64,000 nt of DNA, taken from positions 21,002,348 to 21,066,347 of the forward strand of contig CM025853.1 in assembly GCA_003952965.2 (NCBI GenBank). Reading direction: 5' to 3'. The number at the start of each line of letters is the position of its first letter. Within the stretch, counting starts at the first letter, position 1. Shown here one piece after another: positions 36,401-48,651 of the stretch. The translations under genes and the position numbers were made by a program. The notes under the pieces were generated by a model that was given only the letters and a program-made list of their open reading frames with translations, had not been told where the DNA came from and ran no database searches. The DNA is from Morella rubra. Lineage: Eukaryota > Streptophyta > Magnoliopsida > Fagales > Myricaceae.

Positions 36401-39400
36401 CATGTTTGACCTTGGCACTGAGGGGTTGAGTTAGCATCACAGAAACATCCTTCATTTCTATAAATAAACCCTCAAAATGTTCTTTTAACAAGGTTGTCAC
36501 ATAAGTGACACCAGTTTGTATTATGTTCTGATGTTTGAGAGTGGGTCAAGTAGGTACTATGTCCTGCGCACTTGTATAGTGGGCAGAAATCACTTGTTTA
36601 GGACATCTAATGTGAGTAGGGAAGTCTTTATTAGAGCACGTGCAGCGAATATGGGCTAACAAATAGAAGTTTCACCGTTTTAGGGCATGGTTAAGTCAAG
36701 TAGAATTCCGAAATCAATGCTATTCCAGATCTATAAAGTTGCTCATGGCACTTCTATGTGCCTTGTGTGTGTAGAACTAACTACTTGATATGTATTTGCA
36801 TACCGAAGTACAGGAACTACAAGCTATGCTTTTATTTGGATTCTTGAGTTATGAGAACACTAATATTTGGTCAAATAGTGGCTATTTGCTGCTTACTGAA
36901 TCTTAGAACTTCTAAAGATAACTATTTTGTATATAAAGGACAACTGAAATATATTGCATGCTTTATGATGTTCTGCTTTCTATCTTTTCATCCAAGTATA
37001 TGCTTGTGAAAAAAAATAGTAGTATTTATCTGAATGTATGAGTCTTATTGAACTCATTTGGTGAAATTCGAAAAGCATTATATGGTAGAATTCAAATCAT
37101 TTCTGGGATACCTTTTTGAGATTATTTAAATGTTTAATTATAATAGTTTGTTTCATTGACTGATTTTCCATAATGCATTGGGCTCTTTTTTGCCTGTATG
37201 GTGAGCAGTTACGTCAAATATGCAGGACATCTGGAGTAAGTGTCTCATTTGACACAACAAATACACGTGATTCGTTCTATCGTGCTTCCGTCGACTTTGT
37301 TTTAAATGTGTGCAGCAGGTTTGTTGCTAGGCCTGCCTGCATAAATTAAACACGGTAGCTAGGAGCTGCATTGTAACATGTATAGAAATATTGCAGGTCA
37401 CCAAGTCATTCCACCTCTGTTCAGATTGATGGTGAAGATGCTCGGCAATTTGTCGCTGGGATTGCAGAAAGCATTGGGCTTGAAAACATTCGTGCAGCAA
37501 GAATTGTGTCTGCAGCTGTTGCTGCACGTACACGTTCATGCTTTTTACAGGCGTGGGTAATCTTTCTGTGCTCATTCTTGCAATCAATAATCCAGTTTGG
37601 TGGGAAAAGATTGTACGTGGGTAAAATATGGAGATATTTGTCTATTTTGGACTGTTTCAGGGTTTTCAACGGTGTCATGCAAAAAATCCTGACTAGGATA
37701 GGCAAGATTCACTGTATTATAACATGTTCTCGGAACTCATGGTACTTCTGCAACACTATTAAATTCTACAATCTTGGGATTGCTCAAATTTTTTTGGATG
37801 GTATTGGGATCTCATTGGGGTTTGAGATAAAATAGAATAGAGATGGAGGCACTGTAAAATTTGATGTCTATCAGATAGCAAACAGCAATCATTTTCAATA
37901 TCGGGGAGCTATAAGCTATAGAGAGGGGGAGATTGAGCAGGATATGACTCCGAGTGAGAATGGGTTAGATGCTGTAATGGAGCTGGGCAAGAGAAGGGTG
38001 GATGAAGTGGAGAAGTGCATTGGGAGCATGTAGGTGATCTTAGACTACCTGTTAAGCTGGCGAGAAAATTCTGTAAGATTGCCATATGACCAGCTATGCT
38101 GTGGTAAAGCATGTCAGTGCTGTGAAAAAGTGGCAGATTTGAAAATGATCGTAGCTGACATGAGAATTGTGAAGGGGATGTAAGATAAGATATAATAATG
38201 GAATCCTTCCAAAGATATAGGATGCTCTTATAGAGGAAAAGATGAAGGAGAATCGTTTAAGATGGTTTGCCATTTGCAACATAGATTGATTATGGCTATG
38301 GCTGGAAATAGCAATTTAATTCAACCAATGGAATAAAAGGAGATGGAGGGAGGTGTAAGATAGTATGGGTAGAAATAGTGAGAAAAGGATGCTAAATTCG
38401 GGGGCTCTTTATGATTTGAGATCAGATAGAGTAGCCCGAATAGATCATATTGCTGATTGTGATTAGTAGATGCAATTCAGATAAGTCCACGCCAGTTTAA
38501 TTGGGGTTAATACTCCAAGTTGGATTGAAAACCTACTCTATTTTCCGTAACCGCAGCCATGATTGGTTTGTTGAGGGAATTCTAAAGTTTAATCAATGTG
38601 GTCATTTAATGGATCTACTTTCCTGTATTGCGTTACATGATTTCAATGGTGTTTTGAACTCTTCCATATGAGAATCGTATGTGTCTAAAGTTTGGGGACA
38701 GAGAACTTTGGTTACGCGAATATGGGACTTGAGAAAAATGATATAAGTTTTTGTAAAGTTTGCATGTTTCGTTAGGATGGACAATTGCTATTATGTGTTC
38801 CTCAAGACGTGATTGTTCAGTTCAAAAGCCCAAAAAGTCACTCTTTTTGCGAATCTTAGTTATTTGTTTCTCTATTTGTCTTCTTAGGAGTATTTGCTAG
38901 TAAAAAGAAGGATAACTAAACTATACTAACAGCCCTTAGAGCTTTTCAAAAAAATCAGAGATTAGACCCTATCTGAAAAAATCGCACGTTGACTCCTGAG
39001 GCTGGTATTGTTATCCTTTTTCTTTTATTCCTCTTCTGTTCTGATTTCCCTGGTCATCTGGTCAATCTGGTGTAGTTACCACTTCACAACTAAGTGGTCA
39101 TGAGGGTTGTATATTGTATGGATTGCATCATTGCAATTTTTGAGGGGTGAAGTATCTTTTCTGAAAATAGCTGGTAAGTCCCTTACATTTCCCAAACCAC
39201 AAAGGAGGTTGACGTAACTTCTACCCTAGAAAACATTTATATTCCGTTTTGATACTTTCTCAAATATATGCTTTATATGTTATCACTTTGATCGCAGGCT
39301 TTGGAAATGCAAGGTAAACATGCTGAAGCAAAATTGGAACTCTCAAAGATATGCCTTATGCTACGGATATTTCCTCCTGAGGATTCCTCTGTATGTGATT

Positions 39401-41388
39401 TAGTTTTGTAGAATCTACTGGACGAATCATAGAGATGCACTTTATAATCATGTTTTATGAAATGCTTTTGTTGAATTTACCTCTGATGACAATCATAAAA
39501 AGCACTGTTCTCCTTTTTATTGTTATAGAGTTGTCTTGTTTTTTAATTTCATTGACAGTTAGGAACACACACACACTCAGTTTCTGCTCATTTTCTCTTG
39601 TTGCCATTTTTCTGGCCTTACTGTTTTTATCTGCAAATGATAAGATCATATTAACTGATCTGCCATCCTGGCACCCATTGCAGTATCTTATTCCTCCTTC
39701 CTCCAACAGTTCAGTAGCTTGGAATGATTCCAAACACTTATATTCCTAAGCTTTTCCTAGAGGTGGAGTCTTTAATAGCAACTTTGATCTTTTGGTCTCT
39801 TATTGGTCAGACCTAAAGGTTCTTCTAAAAGCATTAGAAGATTAACAACTTTAGTTGCATAAAAATCTTAGTCATATGACAGCTTGTTAAATGGAGCACA
39901 GATATTTGAGCTTCCTGTGTATACTGTAGGCAAATCAAATTTTGGTCATAGGAAACAGTCACTTCTTTAATAAATAATTTTCTTAACCATTTGATGCCTC
40001 TTGGCTCCAGACTATGTAGACTGTGCTCCTTCTTTCTATGGCTTATGACCAATTCTTTGTATTTATGGAATGTAGATGAGATGTTTGCATTGTAATCCTG
40101 GTATGCATGATTTAGGATTCAGTCAGTCTGTGGATGCAGTAATTTTGTGAGGAATTACCCAATTACCTCTGGGTTTATATTTCATATGAACGTGTTTCTG
40201 CAGCCTGAGATGGAGATGGTTGCTAGAGGCCTGGAGAAACACTTGAAATTAGAACAGAGGGAGTATCTTTTGACTGTGCTCATTGGGGTTTGTGGTGAAG
40301 GGAGTCATAGAAGTGCAACAGAAGCTTTGGGTTTGGTGAGTTCTTATATTTCTCTCTCCTGCCTAAAAGCAAATGCTAGAGTACTGGAACATGTGATGTT
40401 GTTTTTCATTTGATATTATATCTGAACTTATTTTGGCAGTATCTCTTGCAATGCAAATAGAGTCAGGATCAATATGATAAAGTAAAACGAATGGTACTTA
40501 GAAAATAAAAGGTGAAACGAATGGTGTTTAAGAAGAAGAGGGAGGAAGAAAGGGGAAGAAGGAAGAAGGAGGGGGGGGGTGTAGTGGTGGTGAAGGGAGA
40601 TAAATGGGAATGAGAAAGAGAGAGAAAAGAGGTCACCCTTTATTCAGAATTCTGTAATGTTCCTGTGGACATTAATTGTTGGTGCAATATCATCATTCTT
40701 GGGCCCAACCGTTGATTCAAATTGAGTACCTGACACTCGTGTTTCTCTTATGTTTGTGACTAAATCTGCTCTACCATCAGGGGTGGTGGCTTATGCAAGC
40801 TGTGGCTAGGACTTAGGGCTTGCTCCAATGAAAGTTCAAATCACAGTATCCCCATATGCTCTGGTAGTCTCCACACTATGTGGAATTCCCAAGTTTAAGT
40901 GGTGGTGGATTTTGGCCTGATTTCATGATGGTCCATCTTCTGAGGGCTTTTTTTCGGAGAAAAAAAACGAAAGACTAATTGAGCGTTTGGCATTTCAAAA
41001 TTTTATTAAAAATTTACTTTTATCAAACACATTTCAAAATTTTACTTTTACTTTTATCACTCATTCACTAATTCCAATACCATCTCCTTTTTAACACCAA
41101 CACAATTTTAACAAAATTTTGATAAAATTTTGAAACCAAAGGCATTGTAAATCTGCCCTATTCCTAACCTAGGGTAAATAATGAGAAACTAGTAAATAAA
41201 TTGGAACTGACAGATTTGGCAACATGATGTGGATGTGGAAATGTAGCATAATAGACGCAGCTTATTGCACTGCATGGGTTTTATAATGAGATAATTCTGA
41301 TCTGTTTCCCCTTTCCTTGTAGATACCCTCTTCAGAAGGTGGTTACAATCAACAGGAAGACAAGTATACGGGAAAAGTAACTTATTAG
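30451..41388 (+). CDS. Conserved plant protein of unknown function, probably plastid membrane
   Basis: Seven exons join in frame at GT-AG introns: 30451-31234, 35872-35927, 37209-37318, 37397-37556, 39298-39390, 40204-40335 and 41323-41388 (stop TAG), giving 466 residues. Residues 1-65 are rich in Ser, Arg and Pro and poor in acids, which looks like a chloroplast transit peptide. Residues 137-160 ([20 protein letters not shown]) form one membrane helix. [13 protein letters not shown] follows. The conserved C-terminal half runs [95 protein letters not shown] and [15 protein letters not shown] recall this as a conserved but uncharacterised chloroplast protein of land plants and know no catalytic motif. 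The ATG at 30451 is chosen because it opens the longest frame and supplies the transit peptide. The first intron (4637 bp) holds a gypsy insertion. Confidence 0.92.
31652..31989 (-). repeat. 3' LTR of the intronic gypsy element
   Basis: Starts TGATAGGTCC and ends GTCTATCA. It differs from 33591-33932 by only a small number of substitutions and short indels, implying a fairly young insertion. Confidence 0.94.
31938..33262 (-). pseudogene. Gypsy integrase and chromodomain remnant
   Basis: On the - strand: the zinc-binding region ([17 protein letters not shown], then ECQVCQ), the DDE core ([20 protein letters not shown], then [20 protein letters not shown], then AYHTQSDG and TEVVN), the segment [20 protein letters not shown] with EALYGRQPP, and the chromodomain ([20 protein letters not shown]). 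The two Asp and the Glu of the active site can still be recognised. At least five in-frame stops lie where Gln, Tyr or Arg codons are expected, so it is dead. Confidence 0.93.
33591..33932 (-). repeat. 5' LTR of the intronic gypsy element
   Basis: Partner of 31652-31989. The inner edge is fixed by the adjacent primer-binding site (complement of CTCTAATACCA at about 33579-33589). Confidence 0.94.
34955..34979. repeat. 25-base poly-C tract in intron 1
   Basis: An uninterrupted run of 25 C is followed by ACCCC and 12 A. It is preceded by more C-rich sequence and a GA-rich block (34855-34915). The length may be uncertain because sequencers misread such runs. Confidence 0.95.
38090..38490 (+). 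mobile_element. RTE-type LINE 3' tail in intron 4
   Basis: The + strand reads [19 protein letters not shown], matching the signature at the C-terminal end of plant RTE-class LINE polyproteins (usually IEDKMRE.RLRWFGHV). Further on, [18 protein letters not shown] resembles the last residues of such proteins. Stops and frame changes abound. This is a 5'-truncated dead remnant. Confidence 0.75.
40985..41141. mobile_element. Small MITE-like inverted repeat in intron 6
   Basis: GTTTGGCATTTCAAAATTTT at the left and the inverse of CTTTGGTTTCAAAATTTTAT at the right form imperfect terminal inverted repeats of about 24 bp around an AT-rich centre. No clear target duplication was established. Confidence 0.55.
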
Positions 41389-43100
41389 CTACACACTGAA
41401 CTAGAATTTCTTTAGAATTAGCTCCTTTCAAGTTATATTTATACATGGATAGTGTATATCTCAAAAAAAAAAAGAGTATATCTCAGCATTTTTCCCAAAT
41501 AATTTTTTCCTCCCTTTTTATTTGGAGGGAAAGATTTGTTTTCTTTTACATAGCTTTTTCCCCTTGCGCAGTTCAATTAGAAGATTATCTTAGCTGTAAT
41601 AATCATTCTACATTGAAATCTGTAGTCCTTACAAGGATCCAAATGAGCAATTTTCCGTACATCAATGTGTACTTGTCTTGATAAAAGGGGTCTTATGCTT
41701 TTGAGAAGGAACTGTACATCAACTGCTGGTGAGTGTGCTATTCATGTCTTGCTGAGACAGTAATTTCTTCGAGAAGAAGAAAGAGCCAGTCAGGAAGTTA
41801 GGAGAAGATTTTGGTCTTAAAGTTTTAGTCTTAACAATTCTTAACAAGGTATTTGATGTTACCAACACATTAATGAATTTCATCAATAATTTAGATTGCA
41901 TTAAACAATATATTAATAACTTAGATTGCATTAAACCATATATTAATGACTCAAATTTTCTTTTTCTTTGTTTTTAATGACACCATTAATGCATTGACTA
42001 GTTTCATCTAGATCATTAATGACATTCATTAATGTGTTGACTTAGAGCTTATTAGGATTTAAACTTTTCATCATAAAGTAGCCTGTAGAATTTTCGTTTT
42101 AGGCATATTCTATTTTATTCATTAACATCAGGATAATACAGAGATAACTCGTAACTCTAATACACAGATCTACTGATACATTGATCTGGAATCTCCAACG
42201 GCCAAAATAAGATAAAAACAACCGAACACAAACTCCAAAACATGCGGGAGTAAATCCCCTACATTGGTGCATAGGAATCCAAAGATTCTATGAAACTTTC
42301 TTGAAATAAGGAAAGAAAAGGGAAATGACTAATGTAGCAGCGGGGTTATGATGCTACAGGTGCTGGCAACCCAAGCTTCGCCCCTCTCCCTTTGGTTGAT
42401 CAACTCTTTTGCCGGCAGAATTCTCTATAGCAGCTATTATGATTCAGTGTATTGTAGATGACCATTTGATCTCTTAACCTTAAATTTTCTCATATCTTGA
42501 TTTCTACAATGAACCTCGGGTTTTACAACATTCATGTACTTATGTTTTATATTTTATATATCTCATTATGATTATATGCTTATATAAAGGGGTATTTGAA
42601 TGAGCATAACAAAAAAGAAGAATATATCATAATTCCTAAAAAATTATTCCTCTTTTCTCTTGTTTATTTTTTTTGTTTATAATTTTAAGGTTATATTGAT
42701 ATCTTCTCCTTCGTTTTATGGTTTTTGCTCCTAATTGTTGGGGTTCTCTATTTTTATTTTTGTAATTTGTACTTTGGTTGATATTGTATATAGGTATATT
42801 TATCTTGCACATTTTAAAGAAAAAAAAAATTAAGAATTCTCCACTAAGACAACTTATAGAAAGAAGAGAGAAGAGAACAAAACGCAACCCAAACTACAAG
42901 AAGATGGCCTTTACATTTTTTAAAGCAATATGTTAGTTCATGGGTTAACATTTTTTAAAGAAGAGAATATATATACTCCCGGAAAATTCTTTGTTATTAC
43001 ACGAGTTAACCAATAACCAACTGAATTGAATCAACACATATTCCAAACAAAATTATCATGACGGCTTGTCCATTTCCTTCGCGTGGAAGATACTCATTTT
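41389..43100. other. 3' UTR of the plastid-protein gene and intergenic sequence
   Basis: AT-rich, with no supported coding region. It contains a palindromic MITE-like element (41863-42039). Short open frames here are not conserved in any way I recognise. Confidence 0.5.
41863..42039. mobile_element. MITE-like element with exact 16-bp inverted ends
   Basis: CAACACATTAATGAAT at 41863-41878 is the exact reverse complement of 42024-42039. The match continues imperfectly inward. Inside is a 30-bp tandem duplication (41885-41914 and 41915-41944, two differences). No convincing target duplication flanks it. Confidence 0.6.
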
Positions 43101-43639
43101 ATGTACACTCGACACTTCCGTGTCTATCTCACGCGCCGCTCTGTTTTTCTTTCTCTCTCGCTCTCTCATAACGGTTTCTGCTCTGAAGCTCTCTTCCGCT
43201 GCATAACTCGCATATAGGTTCTCTCTCTTCTCCCCCCACCGGCATTTCTTCACCTTTCCTATTTGTTGTCTGGGACACACCAACGAAAGCAAGAAGATCT
43301 TAGGGCTAGACTTTTCAGTTTCCATTTCCCTAGTTCTTTCTCGTCTAGCAAACAGCGGTTTAGATTAATAAGTCTCTGTTTTGACGGCTTTTTATTCAAA
43401 TCTCTGTGCTTTGGGTCCCCGTAAGATCTTCGCCTCAAAATCGAGCTCTCTTTTCTTCAGATTCTCCGAGGTGGTACTATTGCATCCAGATCTTAGACGA
43501 ATTCGAAGTTGTCGAATCCGAATTCTAATACGATTTGTTTTTAATTTCATTTTAGTATTAGGCTTTTCTTATCGCGAGTGTAATTTTTCTCCTCTGTTGT
43601 CATGCAGTGAAGGCTAAGCATTTCTGAGGCATTGGAAAT

Positions 43640-46503
43640 ATGGTTTCCTTCGAGATGAATGACAGAAAGAGTGAGTGCATGCTTTTTTGTCCCTTCGATG
43701 ATTTTTAGATATATTTTTGCTGTTCTAATTGCGTTTTTTTTGTTATGTGCAATAATAAGCTATGCTTGTTTTGCGGAAAGAATCAAATGCTTTGAACATC
43801 CGTTTTGTATACTTGATCTAATTATGGAAATGAAATGGTTTGTGCACCTCTTTCGTTTAATAGCTAATAGAGCTCTCATGTGAACAAGATTGGACATGTG
43901 ATTTGACCTTACAATCTTGCTTAAGAGGGTAGGAGATGCAGTCCAACATCCATTTTAGTGGTGTCTTGCACTTCAGCCGTAGAGAAAAAATTTGCCATTG
44001 ATTAGAGAAGTTCAGATATTCGTAGGTGTTATAAGTATGTTAGAATGCTGAAGTGTCATCTCAGCATTCAACAATACTTATAAGTATATGTATCTCTATC
44101 TAGTGGCTGTGGTCCAACTGTAGAATGATGATTGACCATCGTAAGACCATAGTTACTTTCTTTTGGATACAGGGTTAAGTCATCTATTGTTATTGTATTC
44201 CTAGACAAATGAAGGTAACTTGGTACTAACATAGGACGGAATTGCTAGAATTTTATGTGTGATGTTGTTATCTAGGGCGTTATTAAAAGTTATTGGAGGC
44301 CAAGTAATTTGGTTATGTTTGTGTAGTTCTAGTCCACTTGAAACTTGCATGATATTGAGTTGTCTTTGTTGCTGCTTCATATTGGGCTGATTTTGATCTA
44401 AATTTTGGCCTTCCATGGGAATTAACTTTTATGGCCATATGAGCATTTCTGGGCAACATTGTAGCGGTCCTTAATTTTTCCTTTTCAATCTTATTTAAAT
44501 TGGTATATCCCTAATACTAGTGATTGTGAAATGAAACAGAGATTGGACTAGGGTTGACAGGATTTGGCGTATTTTTCTCATTCCTGGGAATCATCTTCTT
44601 CTTTGACAAGGGATTGCTTGCCATGGGAAATGTAAGTTCTTAGTGTCTGCTGTGCACATGTTCCTCTTTTTTTTCATTCAGCAGTTCAAGCTTTGACACA
44701 ATTGCATATCTGTTTTCTTTTTCTTTTTTTGATACTTGTACATCACATGCTTGTTGGTAACAAGATACATGTTTAACAGTGTCTTATTTTTTGTGCACTT
44801 AATCAGATACTCTTCTTCTCAGGGGTGACTCTGACCATTGGACTGAAGTCCACTATGCAGTTCTTCACAAAACGCCAAAACTTCAAGGTTTAATCTATTT
44901 ATCTCTCTCTTTCCCCTTCTTTACAAACATACACAGAGGCACCACAACATACATTGTCTACATGCATTGCTTCCTCTGTTTTCACTGGCTCTTTTTTTTT
45001 TGATTGTACAGGGAACAATCTCATTTGGTGTTGGTTTCTTCTTGGTTGTCATTGGATGGCCTATTCTTGGCATGATTTTGGAAGCGTATGGGTTCATCGT
45101 ACTCTTCAGGTCTGTGGGATTCTTACTTCATATGATTGTCATGATAACCCATCATTCATCATTTTAAATTTTTTATGGAACAAATGTTGCAGTGGCTTCT
45201 GGCCAACAATAGCAGTTTTTATGCAAAGGATTCCTGTTCTCGGTTGGTTGATCCAACAGCCATACATCAGATCGGTATGCCTACTGGAACTTACATTCTA
45301 CTTTTTTACTATGTTGTTTCTTGTTTTAAACTGTGAATTGTTTCTAATGCAATGCTTACTGGACTTCAGTATTCAAAAAGCCCATATATAAAAGGAAAGT
45401 TAGTCTTCTTTTTTCCTCTGGAGGTCTATAGATTATATTTAACTTCACTTGGAGTAGCTTGTCAATTTGGATGTTGATGAGAATACCTAGTTATTCTATA
45501 AGTTTTTTTTTTTTTTTATAAGTACCTAGTTATTCTATAAGTTATTATCCTATCCTGGTTCATCATTTAAATTAATCAACAGATAACTTTAACCTAAGCA
45601 CTCTTTTGTTAGATTAATTAGTTCGGAAGATGTTTGGGTACTGTTTTATACCCATTAGTGCATCACTATTTATCTGGGTTTTGTGGTCTACAAAGTAGTT
45701 GGGTTCCATTTCCCTCCTCACTTGTGAGGACTTGGTACTTATAAAGCCATGAAGTTTGTCGGGGCAATGTGGGGATAGGCTGAGGGAGGCTAGTGTCGTC
45801 ATATTGATGAATTGGAAATTAGTGATGGAACTAAACAAATACTAATGAAAGCTGATTTTGGTCAGATGATGGAGAAGTGGGAGGTAAAAGGAATTCGGCA
45901 TCATTGGATTTTTTTTTTTTTTTTGATAGGTAAGGCAATTTTATTAAAAGAAAAAGGAAAGGGTATTGGTGTTTTGATCTTTTTGTGGAGAGTTGCGCTG
46001 TGTGTGTGTTGGGGTGTAGGGAAGGGAGCGGAGGGGGAAGCTCTGACTATTGTATTCCAATTTGACTCCACGTTTACTTATAATAAGGCCAATAAATGAC
46101 ACAGTGGAATCGATATTGCAAGGGTGCTACAGTGGAATCGATATTTTAAGGGTGCTCTTTGGTGCAACACTGACTACTTGCACGTAATCAATAGGGCCAT
46201 CCATATAATAGAAAATCATTGGAGAATTTCTGCATTCGACATCCATACAGAAATGGTGCTAAGTAATCAAAGAGGATCTGGTTATTGCTGTGGTTTAATA
46301 TTCTTTTATCCTTGTTGGTGGAAAAGATTCACTTTTATAACTGCCTGGTTCATATATATCCTCACTGTTCATTCTTGCTGGTTGAACCAATTTTTTCTAG
46401 ATCCAAGTATAATTTTGGACTTATTTTGCCAGTATTTTTATTATTATTATTTTTTCCTGTGCAGTTCTTTGACCGTTATCGGGGAAGACGGGTGCCCGTA
46501 TAA
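43640..46503 (+). CDS. GOT1: Vesicle transport protein GOT1 (Golgi transport 1)
   Basis: Six coding exons, all GT-AG: 43640-43670, 44540-44631, 44807-44887, 45012-45109, 45193-45274 and 46465-46503, encoding 140 residues, the normal family length. It starts MVSFEMNDRKKIGLGLTGFG and continues FLGIIFFFDKGLLAMGNILF, LKSTMQFFTKRQNFKGTISF, IPVLGWLIQQPYIRSFFDRY and ends GRRVPV. Four hydrophobic segments are evident. GOT1/SFT2-like proteins are small tetra-spanning membrane proteins of COPII vesicles, ER and early Golgi that assist ER-Golgi transport. A likely 5'-UTR intron runs from the GTAAG donor at 43421 to the CATGCAG acceptor ending at 43607, 32 bases before the start codon. The start is supported by the conserved N-terminus. 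Every exon is intact. Confidence 0.97.
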
Positions 46504-48651
46504 GCCAGTGAAAGAAATTTGATGAAAAATGCAGATAGACCAGTTGTAAGTTCTTGTAATATACTGTCGACTTGGGACCCACAATTTTTTTTTGTTCAGT
46601 TGACATGGTGGCTGTAGAAAGAAGATACTCTTGATGTCATGATGAGCATTGTGTTTTACCAAAACAAAGGAAAGCATTGTCTTCTACTTGTATGGGCTCA
46701 AGCTGTTCTGACTGCCATTGCTGGAAATTCTTGAGCTTTTATCTTTTGCAAGGCTTTGCCACTCTGGTCCGTGTTCCATCATTAAATTGCCAAGTCATTG
46801 ATGGTCGGAGCTTGGTGTTTATTATTGCAGAAGTTTTGAGTCGATTTATTCATTTTGACTGAGTGATAGTGAGGAAAATTATTGTTGCTTTTAACCTTCA
46901 TGATGATGATGATGATGATGGTAATGGTGATAGTGGTCTTGATTGGCTATATAATCACATTCTCAGCTAAATAGCAAGAAGTTCCTGATCTTTCAGTGTA
47001 TAACCGATGCCTTTGGTTAGTGCTAGGTTTGAGCTTGGGATTCCCGTGTTCTAGCTGTGCACCCTAATACTTCCCTGCTCGTGATGTCTGATGAATATGG
47101 GGTGTTTAGGCAGGTGTGATTTTAGGCAGTTAAATTCTTATGCGGATGATGATGTTCTGTTAGATTGCAGTCACTGGGACAGCTGTAATACTGATTGGTT
47201 GGTTGACTTGATTGTTAGATACATCAAAATGGTCCATAATGGTGCAAGAAAATAACTTAGAAAAAAACTTGTTACAAAGTAGTTGTGGCAGATTGTTGTT
47301 AGTTATTCCCTTGGGAGCTAGTATGCCAGGCGAGTAAGAAAAATCAGTACCTTTCTAATGCGCGCTGTGGATCTGAGCCATCCATTTGGCACACTATTAC
47401 GTGAGAAGAAACCGATCTAACATTTTGCACCTTCAAATCCTCACGTACGGTCATAGAGGATGAGCACAGTGGACGGTCCGTGGAGAAAACTTACCAATTC
47501 CTGACTTGAGCTTAAAAGAACAACTTGGTACACCGATCGCCATCATCAGAAGCCATGATCCCAATGACATTTTTCTGGACAGAAGCTACGCTAAAAGAGT
47601 CGGATGTCGAAGAAATATTCAACAAATATCAAAGAAAAATCTTTGGATCAGGCCTTCATCATATCAAATTATCACGAACCTGTCAGCCGGTCCATGACTT
47701 ACCACAGATGCTTTCAGCTCTATCATCATCAACGCAGGATTGAGAAGGAAGAAATTTGTTTTCCTTTTCGAAATCTAGAGGTCTTGGTAATTCCATGAAT
47801 AATAAATCGTTATTGTTCCAAAGCTTGAAAAGGCTCCTTCCTAGGGTTACGGGGCGTTACGATTATACAGAAAATTGAAAGTGACCATGTTAGTCCAACA
47901 CCCACCTCGTGCGCGCAAATGACTTTCCTTGCGCACAATTTGCTTTGCCCTGCCTGCATGGCACGCAGGATGGCATGCCAACCAAAAAAGTTGACTGAAT
48001 ATTTGATACTCTTTAGGGTATAACAATACCCACTTTAGGTGCTCTTCATCCCCGGAAATATGATCCCAAAGCCGGACTCTCTCTGCAGAGATAGTTAACA
48101 AGCGTTCTACACTTCTATCTCCTTTAGAGATCAGAGGGATATTTAATATCCACCAGGGTAAGGCAAAGGGAGGAGAGGGCTACATCTAAAGGAGGAAGAA
48201 AGAACCGATGGAACCTAACCAAATACGGAGCTGATATATAATAAATATAAAAGATTGACAAACGCGTGAGGAAGATATGGAGAAACTCTAAGGGGGAGTA
48301 CCGCGAGATAATAATGAAAAGGGAGAGAACGTAAATATTGATAGCTCCGTATATTGGAAAGGTTGTAGGCTTGTAGCTACGTGGCTAGACAGAAAGAAGG
48401 AGCCACTTTTTCACCAAAGAAAAGAAGAACTTAAAAGGAAAGAAAGAAAGAAAATCATGTTTAGGTTTTTAAATAAACTAATGCCAGGCTTGGCTCTAAA
48501 TATGCGCGTTGAGTTAAATGCTAATTGTTCAATTGTGTTGCGGATTTACCTTTTGTTAGGCTTTCTACATTGATTTGATTATATGGATCATACTGTACGA
48601 GTTCAATCTATTAGGAATAATGTTCCGGCTATTGATAAGGAGAAAGTTAAG
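46504..48651. other. 3' UTR of GOT1 and intergenic sequence
   Basis: The 3' UTR probably extends a few hundred bases. An (ATG)7 microsatellite lies at 46900-46920. Open frames at 47506-47798 and 47847-48101 overlap on different frames and resemble no family. No gene is called. Confidence 0.5.
46900..46920. repeat. (ATG)7 microsatellite
   Basis: Seven perfect ATG units, then a decayed continuation (GTAATGGTGATAGTGG). Confidence 0.95.

Noticed and set aside
43056..43325. 89-codon open frame on the - strand before GOT1
   Set aside because: It is antisense to the CT-rich leader of GOT1 and has low-complexity Arg/Glu content.
47506..47798. Overlapping 60-70-codon frames right of GOT1
   Set aside because: Three overlapping frames of similar length without a family match; no promoter, splice or conservation evidence.
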